Source: Streptomyces sp. NBC_00582
GTDB lineage: Bacteria; Actinomycetota; Actinomycetes; Streptomycetales; Streptomycetaceae
Assembly: GCF_036345155.1 (NCBI RefSeq)
Contig: NZ_CP107773.1
Span: 124,001-188,000, forward strand
Reading direction: 5' to 3'
Length of the DNA: 64,000 bases
This document shows, piece after piece, positions 53,151 to 62,014 of this stretch. Both the position numbers and the translations under genes were made by a program. Within the stretch, counting starts at the first letter, position 1, and each line of letters begins with the position of its first letter. The notes below the pieces were generated by a model that saw only the letters and a program-made list of their open reading frames with translations, searched no databases and had not been told where the DNA came from.

Positions 53151-55132
53151 GCAGCCATCACCGGAGCCTTCGCCCGCTCCAGCTGATGCAGCAGGATGGC
53201 ACTGTCGACCAGGCCGATGTGACTGAACGCCTGCGGGAAGTTCCCGAGTTGCTGACCAGCCACCGGGTCGTACTCTTCCGCCAGGAGGCCAAGGTCATTG
53301 CTCAGGGTCAACAGCCGCTCGAACAGCCTCTTCGCTTTGTCCAGGCGGCCAGTCAGGGCCAGGGCGTCCACCATCCAGAACGAGCAGATCAGGAACGTTC
53401 CCTCGTCGCCGGGCAGGCCGTCCAGGCCCGCCTGCGCGCCCTCGGTCAGGTAGCGCTGGACGAATCCCTGGGATGTCGACAGCTCGCGCCGGACGGCGTC
53501 GACGGTGCCGATGACCCGTGGGTCGTCGGGAGGGAGGAATCCGACCCGCGGGATCAGCAGGAGAGAGGCGTCCAGTTCGTCCGAACCATAGGACTGGGTG
53601 AACGTGTTTCGATTCCGGTCGTAGCCCTTGGTGCACACGTCGTGATGGATGGCGTTGCGCAACTCCAGCAGCTCGTCCAGCTCCTCCGACGGCATTACGC
53701 CGGCCTGGATCAGCTTGATGGTGCGGTCGACAGCCACCCAGGCCATGATCTTGGAGTGGACGAAGTGCCGGCGTGGGCCGCGTACCTCCCAGATGCCCTC
53801 GTCGGGCTGGTTCCAGTGGTCCTTGAGGTACGTGACCAGTCGCAGCTGAAGGGCTGCGGTGTCGCCGCATGGTGCAAGGCCGCTCTCGTGGGCGACGAAC
53901 AGCGCCTCGCAGACCTCGCCGTACACGTCCAGTTGCAGCTGGTCGGCGGCGCCGTTGCCGACCCGGACCGGGGCAGAACCCTCGAAACCAGGCAGCCACG
54001 GGAGCTCCCGTTCGGTGAGGTCACGCTCTCCGAGGATGCTGTACATGATCTGGAGTTCGTCCGGGTCGCCCGCTACCGCCCTGAGTAGCCAGTTGCGCCA
54101 CGCTCGCGCTTCGCCGCGGTAGCCGGTGCGCAGCAGCGCGTTCAGGGTGATAGCGGAGTCGCGGAGCCAGCAGAACCGGTAGTCCCAGTTCCGTACGCCA
54201 CCGACTTCCTCGGGCAGCGATGTGGTGGGCGCGGCGACAATCCCGCCTGTCGGGGCGTAGGTGAGTGCCTTCAATGTGATCAGCGAACGGATCACGCTCT
54301 CGCGCCACGGTCCTTCGTAGCTGCACTGTCCGACCCAATCAGCCCAGAACTTCTCAGCGTTCTCCAGCTCCTCTCCTGGGTCAGGCTTCGGGGGCTCGCT
54401 CGGCGTGTGGGCGGATTGCCACGTGAGGGTGAAGGCAACGCGCTCGCCCGGGCTCACCGTGAAGTCAGCGAAGGTCGTCTTCCCGTCGCTGTACGTCTCG
54501 GCGTCCGTGTCGAGCCACATCGCGTCGGGCCCGGCGACCGCGACCGGGCGTCCGTCGATGCGCTGGAGCCAGGGGGCCACGCGGCCATAGCCGAAGCTCA
54601 TCCGCAGGGCGGACTGCATGGCCACGCGGCCGCTGACGCCTTCGACGATCCGGACCAGCTGCGGCGCATGACCGTCCCGAGCCGGCATGAAGTCGACAAC
54701 CCGGACCGTGCCGGTGGGTGTGTCCCACTCCATCTCCAGCACGAGGGAGTCGCCGCGGTAGCGGCGGCGAGTGGCGGCCGGTCGGGGCTCGTCTGTGTCG
54801 CAGGCGGGTCCTACACGCCAGTAGCCGTGCTCCTCGGTTCCGAGCAGCCCGGCGAAGACGGCGCTCGAATCGAAGCGGGGCAGGCACAGCCAGTCGGCCG
54901 TGCCGTCCCTGCGGACCAGCGTGGCGGTCTGCATGTCTCCAATGAGCGCGTAGTCCTCGATGCGGCGGCTGGTCATGGGTTCCATCTCTGGGAGGAGGCG
55001 CCCGGAGGTCCCGGGCAGGCGGGTGGAAGAGCTCATGGCTGGCGTCTCCTGCTGGCAAGACGCCGCCTGGTCAGGTGCGCGGAGACAGACAGCCACCCTG
55101 CGGATACCGAGATCACTGAGGCGTTGAGTCAT
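53147..55132 (-). CDS. Glycoside hydrolase family 15 (glucoamylase/trehalase-like)
   Basis: 661 residues from ATG 55132 (ATGA overlap with the upstream gene, GAGGGA site); an internal ATG 55036 also has AGGAGA. RIEDYALIGDMQTATLVRRDG starts the N-terminal domain. The catalytic domain shows RNWDYRFCWLRDSA, the general-acid region IWEVRGPRRHFVHSKIMAWVA, and the base region LAEEYDPVAGQQLGNFPQAFSH. All active-site blocks are intact. Bacterial GH15 of this type hydrolyse alpha-glucans or trehalose. No signal peptide is seen, so a cytoplasmic role, for example glycogen or trehalose turnover, is likely. Confidence 0.92.
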   Translation of the reverse strand: MTQRLSDLGIRRVAVCLRAPDQAASCQQETPAMSSSTRLPGTSGRLLPEMEPMTSRRIEDYALIGDMQTATLVRRDGTADWLCLPRFDSSAVFAGLLGTEEHGYWRVGPACDTDEPRPAATRRRYRGDSLVLEMEWDTPTGTVRVVDFMPARDGHAPQLVRIVEGVSGRVAMQSALRMSFGYGRVAPWLQRIDGRPVAVAGPDAMWLDTDAETYSDGKTTFADFTVSPGERVAFTLTWQSAHTPSEPPKPDPGEELENAEKFWADWVGQCSYEGPWRESVIRSLITLKALTYAPTGGIVAAPTTSLPEEVGGVRNWDYRFCWLRDSAITLNALLRTGYRGEARAWRNWLLRAVAGDPDELQIMYSILGERDLTERELPWLPGFEGSAPVRVGNGAADQLQLDVYGEVCEALFVAHESGLAPCGDTAALQLRLVTYLKDHWNQPDEGIWEVRGPRRHFVHSKIMAWVAVDRTIKLIQAGVMPSEELDELLELRNAIHHDVCTKGYDRNRNTFTQSYGSDELDASLLLIPRVGFLPPDDPRVIGTVDAVRRELSTSQGFVQRYLTEGAQAGLDGLPGDEGTFLICSFWMVDALALTGRLDKAKRLFERLLTLSNDLGLLAEEYDPVAGQQLGNFPQAFSHIGLVDSAILLHQLERAKAPVMAA

Positions 55133-55809
55133 CGCCGTCCCTCGCAGACAGCGGGGGCGGTTTCAAGGCTGGCCAGGTCGGCGAGATCGACTGGGGTGAC
55201 GTCGTGCAGGCTGATGGCGTAGCGCGCGGCCACCGTCCATGGCAGCCGTGGGTCATCGTGGGCAACATATTCAAGGGGTTCATCGGTCTCGCTGGGAAGC
55301 GGCTGGAGCGTTGACGGGTCGTAGACCACGCCGGCCACGCCCCAGGACGGGTAGTAGCCGACCAGGGCCGCTGCGTACGAGCCCCGCAGGTGCGGACAGG
55401 CGTTGACAGCCTCGACGGCGCACGGCACGCAGACCGGTGCTGCGGTGGTCTTCTCGCCTTCGGCGATCGGCCGGCCGCCGGGGGCACGCATCAGGAAGAG
55501 GTGACGCTCATCGGATCGGCCGAACGTACTGCCGCCGCGGACCTGGCACCGCATGTGCTTCACGGCCCTGAGCTGGCGCCGCGAGTGCATGTTCGGGAAA
55601 TCGGGCCGCCCGAGCCCTGGGGCGATCGGCTGTCGGACATACAGGACGCCGTCGTGCCTGTCGGCCGCTGGGTTCTCGTCCTTGTAGCCGATCCGTGGGC
55701 CGCGAGGCCCTCGCTGAAGCACGAGGGGGGAGGTGAACGGCTTTTCGCCTGTCCACGGCACAACGTACGGGACCTGAAGGCCGCGAAAGGTCAGCACTGC
55801 CGCGCTCAT
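55129..55809 (-). CDS. Unknown Cys-rich protein
   Basis: 226 residues from ATG 55809 (ATGA overlap with the upstream gene). KHMRCQVRGG and PVCVPCAVEAVNACPHL contain cysteines that may bind zinc. PYVVPWTGEKPF near the start is well ordered. I recall similar conserved Streptomyces proteins near HATPase/DUF6415-type genes, but have no function for it. Confidence 0.6.
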   Translation of the reverse strand: MSAAVLTFRGLQVPYVVPWTGEKPFTSPLVLQRGPRGPRIGYKDENPAADRHDGVLYVRQPIAPGLGRPDFPNMHSRRQLRAVKHMRCQVRGGSTFGRSDERHLFLMRAPGGRPIAEGEKTTAAPVCVPCAVEAVNACPHLRGSYAAALVGYYPSWGVAGVVYDPSTLQPLPSETDEPLEYVAHDDPRLPWTVAARYAISLHDVTPVDLADLASLETAPAVCEGRR

Positions 55810-56300
55810 CCGCGAGCCCCAACCGCCGTACGAGGGGGGCAGTTCGGCGTGTGGGGGCACTCCGAGGATTCCCCGGCAGCGTGACACCGCTGAGACGTGC
55901 TGGAGTTGGGCGTGGCGTGCGGGCCGACCGGGCTGGCCGCCTCCGCAGAACTGAGCTGGTCCAGGACCTCCTGTACGGCCTGCGCGAAGCGACGCAGATG
56001 CACCCGGGCGGGCATGAAATCCGCGGGGGTTTCTTCATCCGCCAGCCGTTGCGCTTCGGCAAGAGCCTTGTGGAGCGACTCGTTGCTTGTGGTCTGGGCC
56101 GCGATGGGCGGCCCGAGCTGCATGAGGTGTCCGCGTAGTCGCATCGCCAGGTCAGTGACGTCCTGAGCGGAGTCGAGAACTGGTGCCTCTTCGTCAAGGA
56201 CCAGCGCGACGGTCTCCTCAGCCGCACGCGTCGCGGGACGGGGAGGTGAGCTCTCCGACGCGTTCTGCGACACGATCCTGGTCAGTCGTCGGACGTTCAT
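55806..56300 (-). CDS. DUF6415-like protein
   Basis: 164 residues from ATG 56300. MRLRGHLMQLGPP near residue 53 and the RVHLRRFAQAVQEVLDQL helix match the DUF6415 family as I remember it, a helical Streptomyces family often annotated as natural-product related. The serine/cysteine-rich tail is irregular. It overlaps both neighbours by four bases. Confidence 0.6.
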   Translation of the reverse strand: MNVRRLTRIVSQNASESSPPRPATRAAEETVALVLDEEAPVLDSAQDVTDLAMRLRGHLMQLGPPIAAQTTSNESLHKALAEAQRLADEETPADFMPARVHLRRFAQAVQEVLDQLSSAEAASPVGPHATPNSSTSQRCHAAGESSECPHTPNCPPRTAVGARG

Positions 56301-56893
56301 GACAGCGGCGCCCTTCGCCCACGCGGGGCAGCGAGCTCGAGCCAGACCGTTTTGCCAGAGCCATCGGGTTCGGTGGTGGCACCCCAGCGGTCCGCGACCT
56401 CGTCAACGAGGCGAAGTCCGCGTCCGTCTTCGCAGTCCGAGCTGGCGAACCGGCGGCGCGGGACCTCGGTCGAGGGGTCCGTCACAGCCACCCGCAACCT
56501 GGTCGCGCTGCACCAAGCCGTCAAGGTGACCTCGCATGTCCCGGACGGGACGCCCCGGCAGCCATGCTTCACCGCGTTGGTGAGGAGCTCCTGGGCAGCC
56601 AGCGCTACATCGTCGGCGATGGGCTCAAGCCCCCACTCCAGAAGCCTCTCGCGGAGACCTCGGCGTGCCGCCCCGATAGCGGCCGGGTCCGCCGCCAACG
56701 TGGTCTGCAAATGCGGAGAGGACGCGCTCGCATGGGCTGGGCCGGAGGACGACCTTCCGTCGGCGTCGTAAGCCATCAACACCGCCCATCCTTCCCGGGA
56801 TTCGAAGTACGCCTCGCAGCCAAGGGCACCGGCGGCCGCAAGGGGCCGCGCAGCATGCCGCGAGCGTCTCGTCCGCAGGTGGAGCTGGTTCAT
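56297..56893 (-). CDS. HATPase-type (RsbW-like) ATP-binding protein
   Basis: 198 residues from ATG 56893. The N-box ELLTNAVKHG is at about residue 105 and the G-box DGRGLRLVDEVADRWG near 165, as in RsbW/SpoIIAB anti-sigma kinases. The N-terminal about 70 residues are extra and basic. It heads the overlapping run to 47345. In Streptomyces such proteins regulate sigma factors or other partners; no anti-anti-sigma gene is adjacent. Confidence 0.85.
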   Translation of the reverse strand: MNQLHLRTRRSRHAARPLAAAGALGCEAYFESREGWAVLMAYDADGRSSSGPAHASASSPHLQTTLAADPAAIGAARRGLRERLLEWGLEPIADDVALAAQELLTNAVKHGCRGVPSGTCEVTLTAWCSATRLRVAVTDPSTEVPRRRFASSDCEDGRGLRLVDEVADRWGATTEPDGSGKTVWLELAAPRGRRAPLS

Positions 56894-57061
56894 CGGCTGT
56901 TCCTCCTCGCCGCAATCGACGGCGACACGGTCACGCAGAGGGCGCCTGCGTGCGAGGGTGGAATGTTCGATTCCTCGGCCGCGTAAAGCGGTTGGGGAAT
57001 ATCGTCTTGAAGAGCGAACCGTGAATTGAGGCTCGCGGGTATCCCGCCGATGCCACAGGCA

Positions 57062-57077
57062 CTGCTAACGCTGCTAA
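57062..57077. promoter_or_regulatory. CTGCTAA direct repeat upstream of regulator 2
   Basis: CTGCTAA at 57062-57068 and 57071-57077, a 9-bp step, lies 29 bp upstream of the ATG at 57106. It may be an operator for the regulator, analogous to the TAGCGG sites of paralogue 1. The remaining divergent gap (56894-57105) shows nothing else clear. Confidence 0.4.
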
Positions 57078-57105
57078 AGATCATTTCCGGAACGGGGGCC
57101 GCGAC

Positions 57106-58485
57106 ATGGCGCGGACACGTAACACCTTGCTGGCAGCCGTCATCCGCGAAGTGGGCTGGTCGCAAGAGCAAGTAGCCGCACACTTCCGACGCGTGGCCGC
57201 CGAGTGCGACGCCCCTGATCTGCTGCGAGTGACGCGCTCGCACATCTCCCAGTGGGTCCTGGGCTCGATGCCGGAAGGTCAGGCGCCCAGTATCTTGAGC
57301 GAGACGCTCTCGCGAGGACTCGGGCGCGTCGTCACACTGGCGCAGATCGGGCTCGCCCCGACGGAAGCAGTGATGCCGACGGCCCCTGGTTGGGACGTCG
57401 ACACGGTGGCCGCGCTGGTAGACCTCGGGGACAACATGAGCATGAATCGTCGACAGGTGCTGACTACGTCGGCCTACTCTGCCGTCGGAACCGCACTGCC
57501 CCCAGAACGATGGTGGGACGAGACCCTTCAACGAGCCCAAAGCCGCGGTTCGGTCTCCCGGGCGACCGTCACGGCCGCCCATGTCGAGGCCGTTCACGAA
57601 GCAATGCAGTTCTTTTCCCGGCAGGACCAGCGACTCGGCGGCCGAGCCGGCCGAGCCGCACTGATCACCTACATCAGGGACGACGTCGCCGATTACCTCG
57701 CCCGACGCTTCCCCTCCGAAGAGGTACGCCGCGCCCTCTTCGCCGCAGCCGCCGAACTGGTCTACCTCGCCGGCTGGACGAGTTTCGATTCCGGCGACCA
57801 TGGCGTGGCCCAGCACTACTTCAGCCTCGCCTTCCGCATGGCCGCCGAGGCAGATGACGCCCCCCTCGCCGGGCACATCCTTCGCGCCGCCGCGCACCAG
57901 GCCGTCGACCTCGGACACCCCCAGCGCGCACTCGAGCTGGCCGAAGGGTCCCTCGCACAGCGCCGATACTCCTTGGCCAGCCCCCGAGAGAAGGCGCTCC
58001 TCGGAGTCGTTCACGCCCGGGCCCTCGCTGCGGCGAAGATGAGGCCCGAAGCCCGAGCAGCACTGCGCCGAGCCGAGCACGACCTGAGCAACGCCGGCAC
58101 AGCGGAGGCGCCGGCCCGTGTCTTCTTCTTCTCGGAGGCAAGCCTCGCCCACGAGACCGCCTGCACGCTGCGAGACTTGGGCGACCTGAAGAGCGCCCAG
58201 ACCGAATTCCAGCGCAGCGTTCGCACCCGTGCGCTCCCCTTTGCGCGGACACATGCCGTCACGCTCGGCTACCTGGGAGCCGTCCAAGTGCGTCAAGGCC
58301 AAGTCGAGGCAGCGTGCGCGACCTGGTCCCAAGCCCTCGACACCATGGACGGCATCCAGTCTGGCCGGGTCCGCGACACCGTAGTGCAGATGCGCCGCGC
58401 TCTCTCCCCTGTACGGGCCCGCGGCGGCCGCACAGCCACCGAGCTCGACCAGCGCGCCCAGGCAGTTCTCCGCGGCGTAGGCTGA
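57106..58485 (+). CDS. HTH regulator with TPR-like repeats (paralogue 2)
   Basis: 459 residues. N-terminal HTH (TLLAAVIREVGWSQEQVAAH to SHISQWVLGSMPEG, about 1-55) is followed by an internal twin-arginine-like segment MNRRQVLTTSAYSAVG near 113. The rest is TPR-like helical repeats. The architecture is the same as 5718-7025 and 59485-60978, which marks a family of Streptomyces regulators. It is divergent from the HATPase gene. The internal RRxxL segment is conserved in all three but is not at the N-terminus, so export is not implied. Confidence 0.78.
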   Translation: MARTRNTLLAAVIREVGWSQEQVAAHFRRVAAECDAPDLLRVTRSHISQWVLGSMPEGQAPSILSETLSRGLGRVVTLAQIGLAPTEAVMPTAPGWDVDTVAALVDLGDNMSMNRRQVLTTSAYSAVGTALPPERWWDETLQRAQSRGSVSRATVTAAHVEAVHEAMQFFSRQDQRLGGRAGRAALITYIRDDVADYLARRFPSEEVRRALFAAAAELVYLAGWTSFDSGDHGVAQHYFSLAFRMAAEADDAPLAGHILRAAAHQAVDLGHPQRALELAEGSLAQRRYSLASPREKALLGVVHARALAAAKMRPEARAALRRAEHDLSNAGTAEAPARVFFFSEASLAHETACTLRDLGDLKSAQTEFQRSVRTRALPFARTHAVTLGYLGAVQVRQGQVEAACATWSQALDTMDGIQSGRVRDTVVQMRRALSPVRARGGRTATELDQRAQAVLRGVG

Positions 58486-58533
58486 CCGCGCCATCGCAAC
58501 TGCGGTGCACGGCGCGACTCCTCGCGGAGCACC

Positions 58534-59052
58534 ATGAACGACGAGAACGAAGGGGAACCTGTGCCCGCACACTCCATCGAAGTCCCAGTGATCGGCACAG
58601 TCGTCGGCGGCCACGCCGGGCGCCTGGACGACTACAAGGGGGGCGTGGAGTCGATCATCCGGCTCCGGCCGGAGTACCCCGTCGAGACTCTGAAAGGGAT
58701 CGAGGAGTTCTCGCACCTGCAGGTCATCTGGTTCTTCAGCGAGGGCGCGCCCGACGATGTCGCGTTGCACGCTCGTAGCCCTCGCGATAACCCGGCCTGG
58801 CCAGCGACGGGCACCTTCGTGCACCACAACCATCGTCGCCCGCCGCGCCTGGGGACGTCCTTCCCTAAACTGCTGCGCGTCGACGGTCTCGATCTGCATG
58901 TGACGGACCTGGACGCAGATGACGGGACACCTGTCATTGACCTTGTGGCCGTGTTCAGGGAGATGCTTCCGCGCGGCGTCGTCACACAGCCTGCGTGGCC
59001 GACTGAGATGCTCGAGAACTACTGGGCACCGGCGAGCGACCGGCCGCAGTAA
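58534..59052 (+). CDS. TrmO/TsaA-like tRNA methyltransferase-family protein
   Basis: 172 residues from ATG 58534; GTG 58561 (AAGGGG upstream) is an alternative. IEVPVIGTVVGG, LKGIEEFSHLQVIWFF and VDGLDLHVTDLDADDGTPVIDL follow the TrmO pattern (SAM-dependent methylation of t6A37 in tRNA). The usual RPN motif after the beta-barrel (RSPxRPNPIG) is replaced by HHNHRRPPRLG, a notable deviation. Function may differ. Confidence 0.78.
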   Translation: MNDENEGEPVPAHSIEVPVIGTVVGGHAGRLDDYKGGVESIIRLRPEYPVETLKGIEEFSHLQVIWFFSEGAPDDVALHARSPRDNPAWPATGTFVHHNHRRPPRLGTSFPKLLRVDGLDLHVTDLDADDGTPVIDLVAVFREMLPRGVVTQPAWPTEMLENYWAPASDRPQ

Positions 59053-59484
59053 CCGCATACCAGCACTTGCCGTAGCGCTGCCGGCGGCCGGACACATGTC
59101 GACCGGCAGCAGCCACCGTCTGCCTTGCGGCTTGCCGCCGAGGCGAGCGCGTTCGATTCGCTGCTCACGCTCCCGAAATGGTCGCGAGGCGCCAAGGAGG
59201 CTTGCTGCGCCAATGGTTCCCGTCGCCCTTCGCGCCGTCCGTGCTTCTCGCACGGCCAGGAGTGGGTGGACTGGCACGGTCCCAAACACCAAGGTCCCCT
59301 CTGAGGTCGCGGCGGCGGACATCGCCCTCAAGCCGCTGCCTGATCGGCTGCGGTCGTGGCAAGAGTCTGGGGTCGGTGTAGATCGACATGCATCGCTGTG
59401 GCGATATCGCTACAGCGATATCGATCTGCGCATAGCCTGTAACTAGCAGTGAGTTCGGTCTAACTCGGTACGACAGGTGCTGCC
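59053..59484. promoter_or_regulatory. Intergenic region with nested palindromes upstream of regulator 3
   Basis: The 432-bp gap contains a 28-bp near-perfect palindrome at 59392-59419: ATCGCTGT...ACAGCGAT arms enclose the perfect palindrome GCGATATCGC (59401-59410), with one mismatched pair. GCGATATCG recurs at 59415-59423. The site ends 61 bp before the ATG 59485, so it is a strong candidate operator. The part before 59380 shows no gene I can support. Confidence 0.6.
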
Positions 59485-60978
59485 ATGAAGATGCCGATCC
59501 GCGTGTGCGGCAAGTGCGGGAACACGCTGAGTCAGTACAACCCGGACCCCATGTGCGCACCCTGCTCACGTACCGGCACCGCGCCCACGGTCCCTGACCG
59601 CGCCTGGCGCGACGAGCAGGTACAACGAGCCCTTGCTACATGGGACTTCGGGGAATTACTTCGCTTGTTGCGGCGCCGGTCGGGACTGTCCCAGATGGAC
59701 GTACGCGCCCTAACTGGGCTCACCCAGTCGTACATCTCCGACCTGGAGAACGGCCGCAAGCAGCTGGGAGGCCGCGATTCCATCATCGATCTCCTCAACG
59801 GTCTGGGCCTTCCCTCGGACTTGCGACCGCTTCTCCTGACGCCCCTTGCAGACCGGCATCAGACAGCGGTTTCGGACACACTCGATCCCGCGATGCCGTG
59901 GACAGCGGACCGTATGGTGACGTCACTTGAAGTTGCTGTCGGAGGTCCCATGAAGCGTCGAAGCGTGCTGACCGCCTTGAGCGGAGCCGGTCTCACCCAA
60001 TACGTCCTGCAGTCGGCCATCGCCCCTACTGAGGCACTGGCCGCGGACACTCGAGACGGAACACGAGTGACCAAGCCGCTCCTCACCTCACTTCAGACCA
60101 CCACAGACGAACTGAGGCAGCTGGACGCGAGCAGCGGCAGTGGAACCCTGGCCAGCACGGCCAAGCAGCACCTGAAAGTCCTCCTGGGGCTGATGAAAAC
60201 CGGAACCTACGACGAGCGGACGGGCCGGCAACTCGCGGCAGTAACAGCTGACACGGCCATCCAGACCGGGTGGTACACATTCGATGGCGGCAAGCACGAA
60301 GAGGCCCAACGGTTGTTCCTGGGCGCGCTGCGTGCAGCTCATGCCTCGGCAGACTCCAGGCTCCGAGCCGGCGCACTTTCATTCCTGGCCATTCACGGCT
60401 ACTCGGTCGGTGACCCTCGCGAGGCGGTCACCGCAGCCCGAACAGCACGTCAGGGCATAAGCGACCAGGATGCGCCCTCCCTGCACGCCATGCTCCTTAC
60501 GCGGCAGGCTCGAGGCCACGCTCGGCTCCGCGAGGAACGGCACGCGCTGGCGGCCCTGGAGGAAGCAGAAGCGCTGTGCGCTAACGGACCCGGCGAGGAC
60601 GACCCGCACTGGCTGTACTGGATCAACCCTGGCGAAATCCTCGGCCAGCGAGGGAGCTGCTTCCTCGAGCTGGGCCGTCCGACGGAAGCCGCCACGGCCT
60701 TCGCTACAGCCCGCGGCGTACTGAGCCGAGAGGAAACCCGCACGAGGGCCCAGTTCCTCTCCCGGGCAGCAACAGCGCAAATGCGAGCGGGTGACGCCGA
60801 TGCCGGCTGCGCTACCGGACAGGAAGTACTCACCATGGTGGACGGAATCCAGTCCGCTCGTCTTGACGAACATCTGCGCTCGATGCTGCGTGAGGCTCGC
60901 CAGTTCACGAACGCGGCGCCTGTCCGACCGCTCCTCGACCGGGGCGAAGCTCTCCTCAAGGAGCGAGCTCTCGCATGA
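59485..60978 (+). CDS. HTH regulator with Zn ribbon and TPR-like repeats (paralogue 3)
   Basis: 497 residues. A short zinc ribbon (CxxC at 8-11 and 24-27) precedes an XRE HTH (about 62-95, LSQMDVRALTGLTQSYISDL). The internal MKRRSVLTALSG segment starts near residue 155, followed by TPR-like repeats. Compared with paralogues 1 and 2 it has an extra zinc-binding module. It is coupled to the HAD gene (ATGA). A large palindrome lies upstream and may be its own operator. Confidence 0.8.
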   Translation: MKMPIRVCGKCGNTLSQYNPDPMCAPCSRTGTAPTVPDRAWRDEQVQRALATWDFGELLRLLRRRSGLSQMDVRALTGLTQSYISDLENGRKQLGGRDSIIDLLNGLGLPSDLRPLLLTPLADRHQTAVSDTLDPAMPWTADRMVTSLEVAVGGPMKRRSVLTALSGAGLTQYVLQSAIAPTEALAADTRDGTRVTKPLLTSLQTTTDELRQLDASSGSGTLASTAKQHLKVLLGLMKTGTYDERTGRQLAAVTADTAIQTGWYTFDGGKHEEAQRLFLGALRAAHASADSRLRAGALSFLAIHGYSVGDPREAVTAARTARQGISDQDAPSLHAMLLTRQARGHARLREERHALAALEEAEALCANGPGEDDPHWLYWINPGEILGQRGSCFLELGRPTEAATAFATARGVLSREETRTRAQFLSRAATAQMRAGDADAGCATGQEVLTMVDGIQSARLDEHLRSMLREARQFTNAAPVRPLLDRGEALLKERALA

Positions 60979-61691
60979 TCTTGGTTCTCTGGGACATCGA
61001 CCGGACGCTGCTATACGTCGGTAACACCGACCGCTTGGTCTACCGCGAAGTCTTCCGCGAAATAGTTGGCCGTGACGCGCAGCAACTCCCCGCCCGGGGG
61101 ACCGGCGTCACCATGCCGCTTGCGGTGCGAGAGCTCCTCTCCGCCAACGGAGTCCCCGAAACGGACACCGATGAACTTGCGCGCCTGATGGTTGACCGCC
61201 TGCCCGGACAGCTAAATCGGCATCGCGAGGCACTGCGTCGCGACGGGCACCTGATGCCCGGAGCTGTCGAGGCCATGGTGGCGGTTCACCAGTCCCAGCT
61301 GTTCGTCCCGACGATCGTCACAGGCAACCTCAGAGCGAGCGCAGAAATCAAGCTGTCCGCTTTTGCCCTCACGGACTACGTCGACATGACCGTCGGAGGT
61401 TACGCCTCCGACGACTCCCATCGGCCTGCCCTGGTACGGATCGCCCAAAGCAGAGCCACGGCGGCGTACGACCGCCCCTTCAACCGCGAGAACACCGTCA
61501 TTATCGGAGACTCCCTCCAGGACGTCCGCACAGGACAGCAGGGGGGAGCGGCAGTCGTCGGTGTTGCCTCGGGAACGACCTCGGCTGAGCGTTTGGCGGC
61601 CGCAGGAGCCGACTACGTCATAGCGGATCTCACCGACCCGGGGCGAGTCGTGGAACTGATCCACACGGTCGCGGGGCGCGCCGCGCCGTAG
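60975..61691 (+). CDS. HAD-superfamily hydrolase
   Basis: 238 residues; ATG 60975 overlaps the regulator stop (ATGA). Motif I WDIDRTLLYVGNTD (DxD with Arg in place of Gly), motif II VTGN, and motif IV IIGDSLQDVRTGQQGG are present. It is a phosphoglycolate-phosphatase-like enzyme. Coupling to the regulator suggests either that it makes or removes the phosphorylated ligand sensed by the regulator, or simple co-expression. Confidence 0.85.
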   Translation: MILVLWDIDRTLLYVGNTDRLVYREVFREIVGRDAQQLPARGTGVTMPLAVRELLSANGVPETDTDELARLMVDRLPGQLNRHREALRRDGHLMPGAVEAMVAVHQSQLFVPTIVTGNLRASAEIKLSAFALTDYVDMTVGGYASDDSHRPALVRIAQSRATAAYDRPFNRENTVIIGDSLQDVRTGQQGGAAVVGVASGTTSAERLAAAGADYVIADLTDPGRVVELIHTVAGRAAP

Positions 61692-61753
61692 GGGTAAGCG
61701 CTGCGTGAGTACGCGCGCGGTCCGGCGGCCTGGGTACTCACCGCGGCATCGGG

Positions 61754-62014
61754 CTACCGGATCGGCTTCTGCTCCCTACCGTTGCCGGGCCGAGCCGCGG
61801 CCGCTTCCGGCGTTGCCGTGCGATCGCATCCGTGATCGAGGGGGGGGCTCCACGGCCCGTTTGAGGAGCACTTGTTCCCTGGGTACACGTACGCGCGTTG
61901 CCATCGTCCGAGGCCGGCAACCGTGTCCTCGACGAAGCAGAAGTCTTCGCTCCAGGCCTGCAGCGGGGACGTTCTGGAACCACGGGCGTTCAGGAGATGC
62001 AGACTGAAATGCAT
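61754..62014 (-). CDS. Possible small protein downstream of prepilin peptidase
   Basis: 86 residues from ATG 62014, overlapping the prepilin peptidase end by 25 bases. PLQAWSEDFCFVEDTVAGL and RWQRAYVYPGNKCSSNG look protein-like; the tail does not. It is not recognised and may be spurious. Confidence 0.3.
   Translation of the reverse strand: MHFSLHLLNARGSRTSPLQAWSEDFCFVEDTVAGLGRWQRAYVYPGNKCSSNGPWSPPLDHGCDRTATPEAAAARPGNGREQKPIR

Noticed and set aside
57540..57660. Tat export signal in the three HTH-TPR regulators
   Set aside because: The RRxxL segments are internal (about residues 101-155), follow a DNA-binding domain and lack a proper following hydrophobic core.
56890..59331. An 813-codon open minus-strand frame opposite regulator 2 and the TrmO-like gene
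   Set aside because: Antisense shadow; the plus-strand genes have clear domains and ribosome-binding sites.
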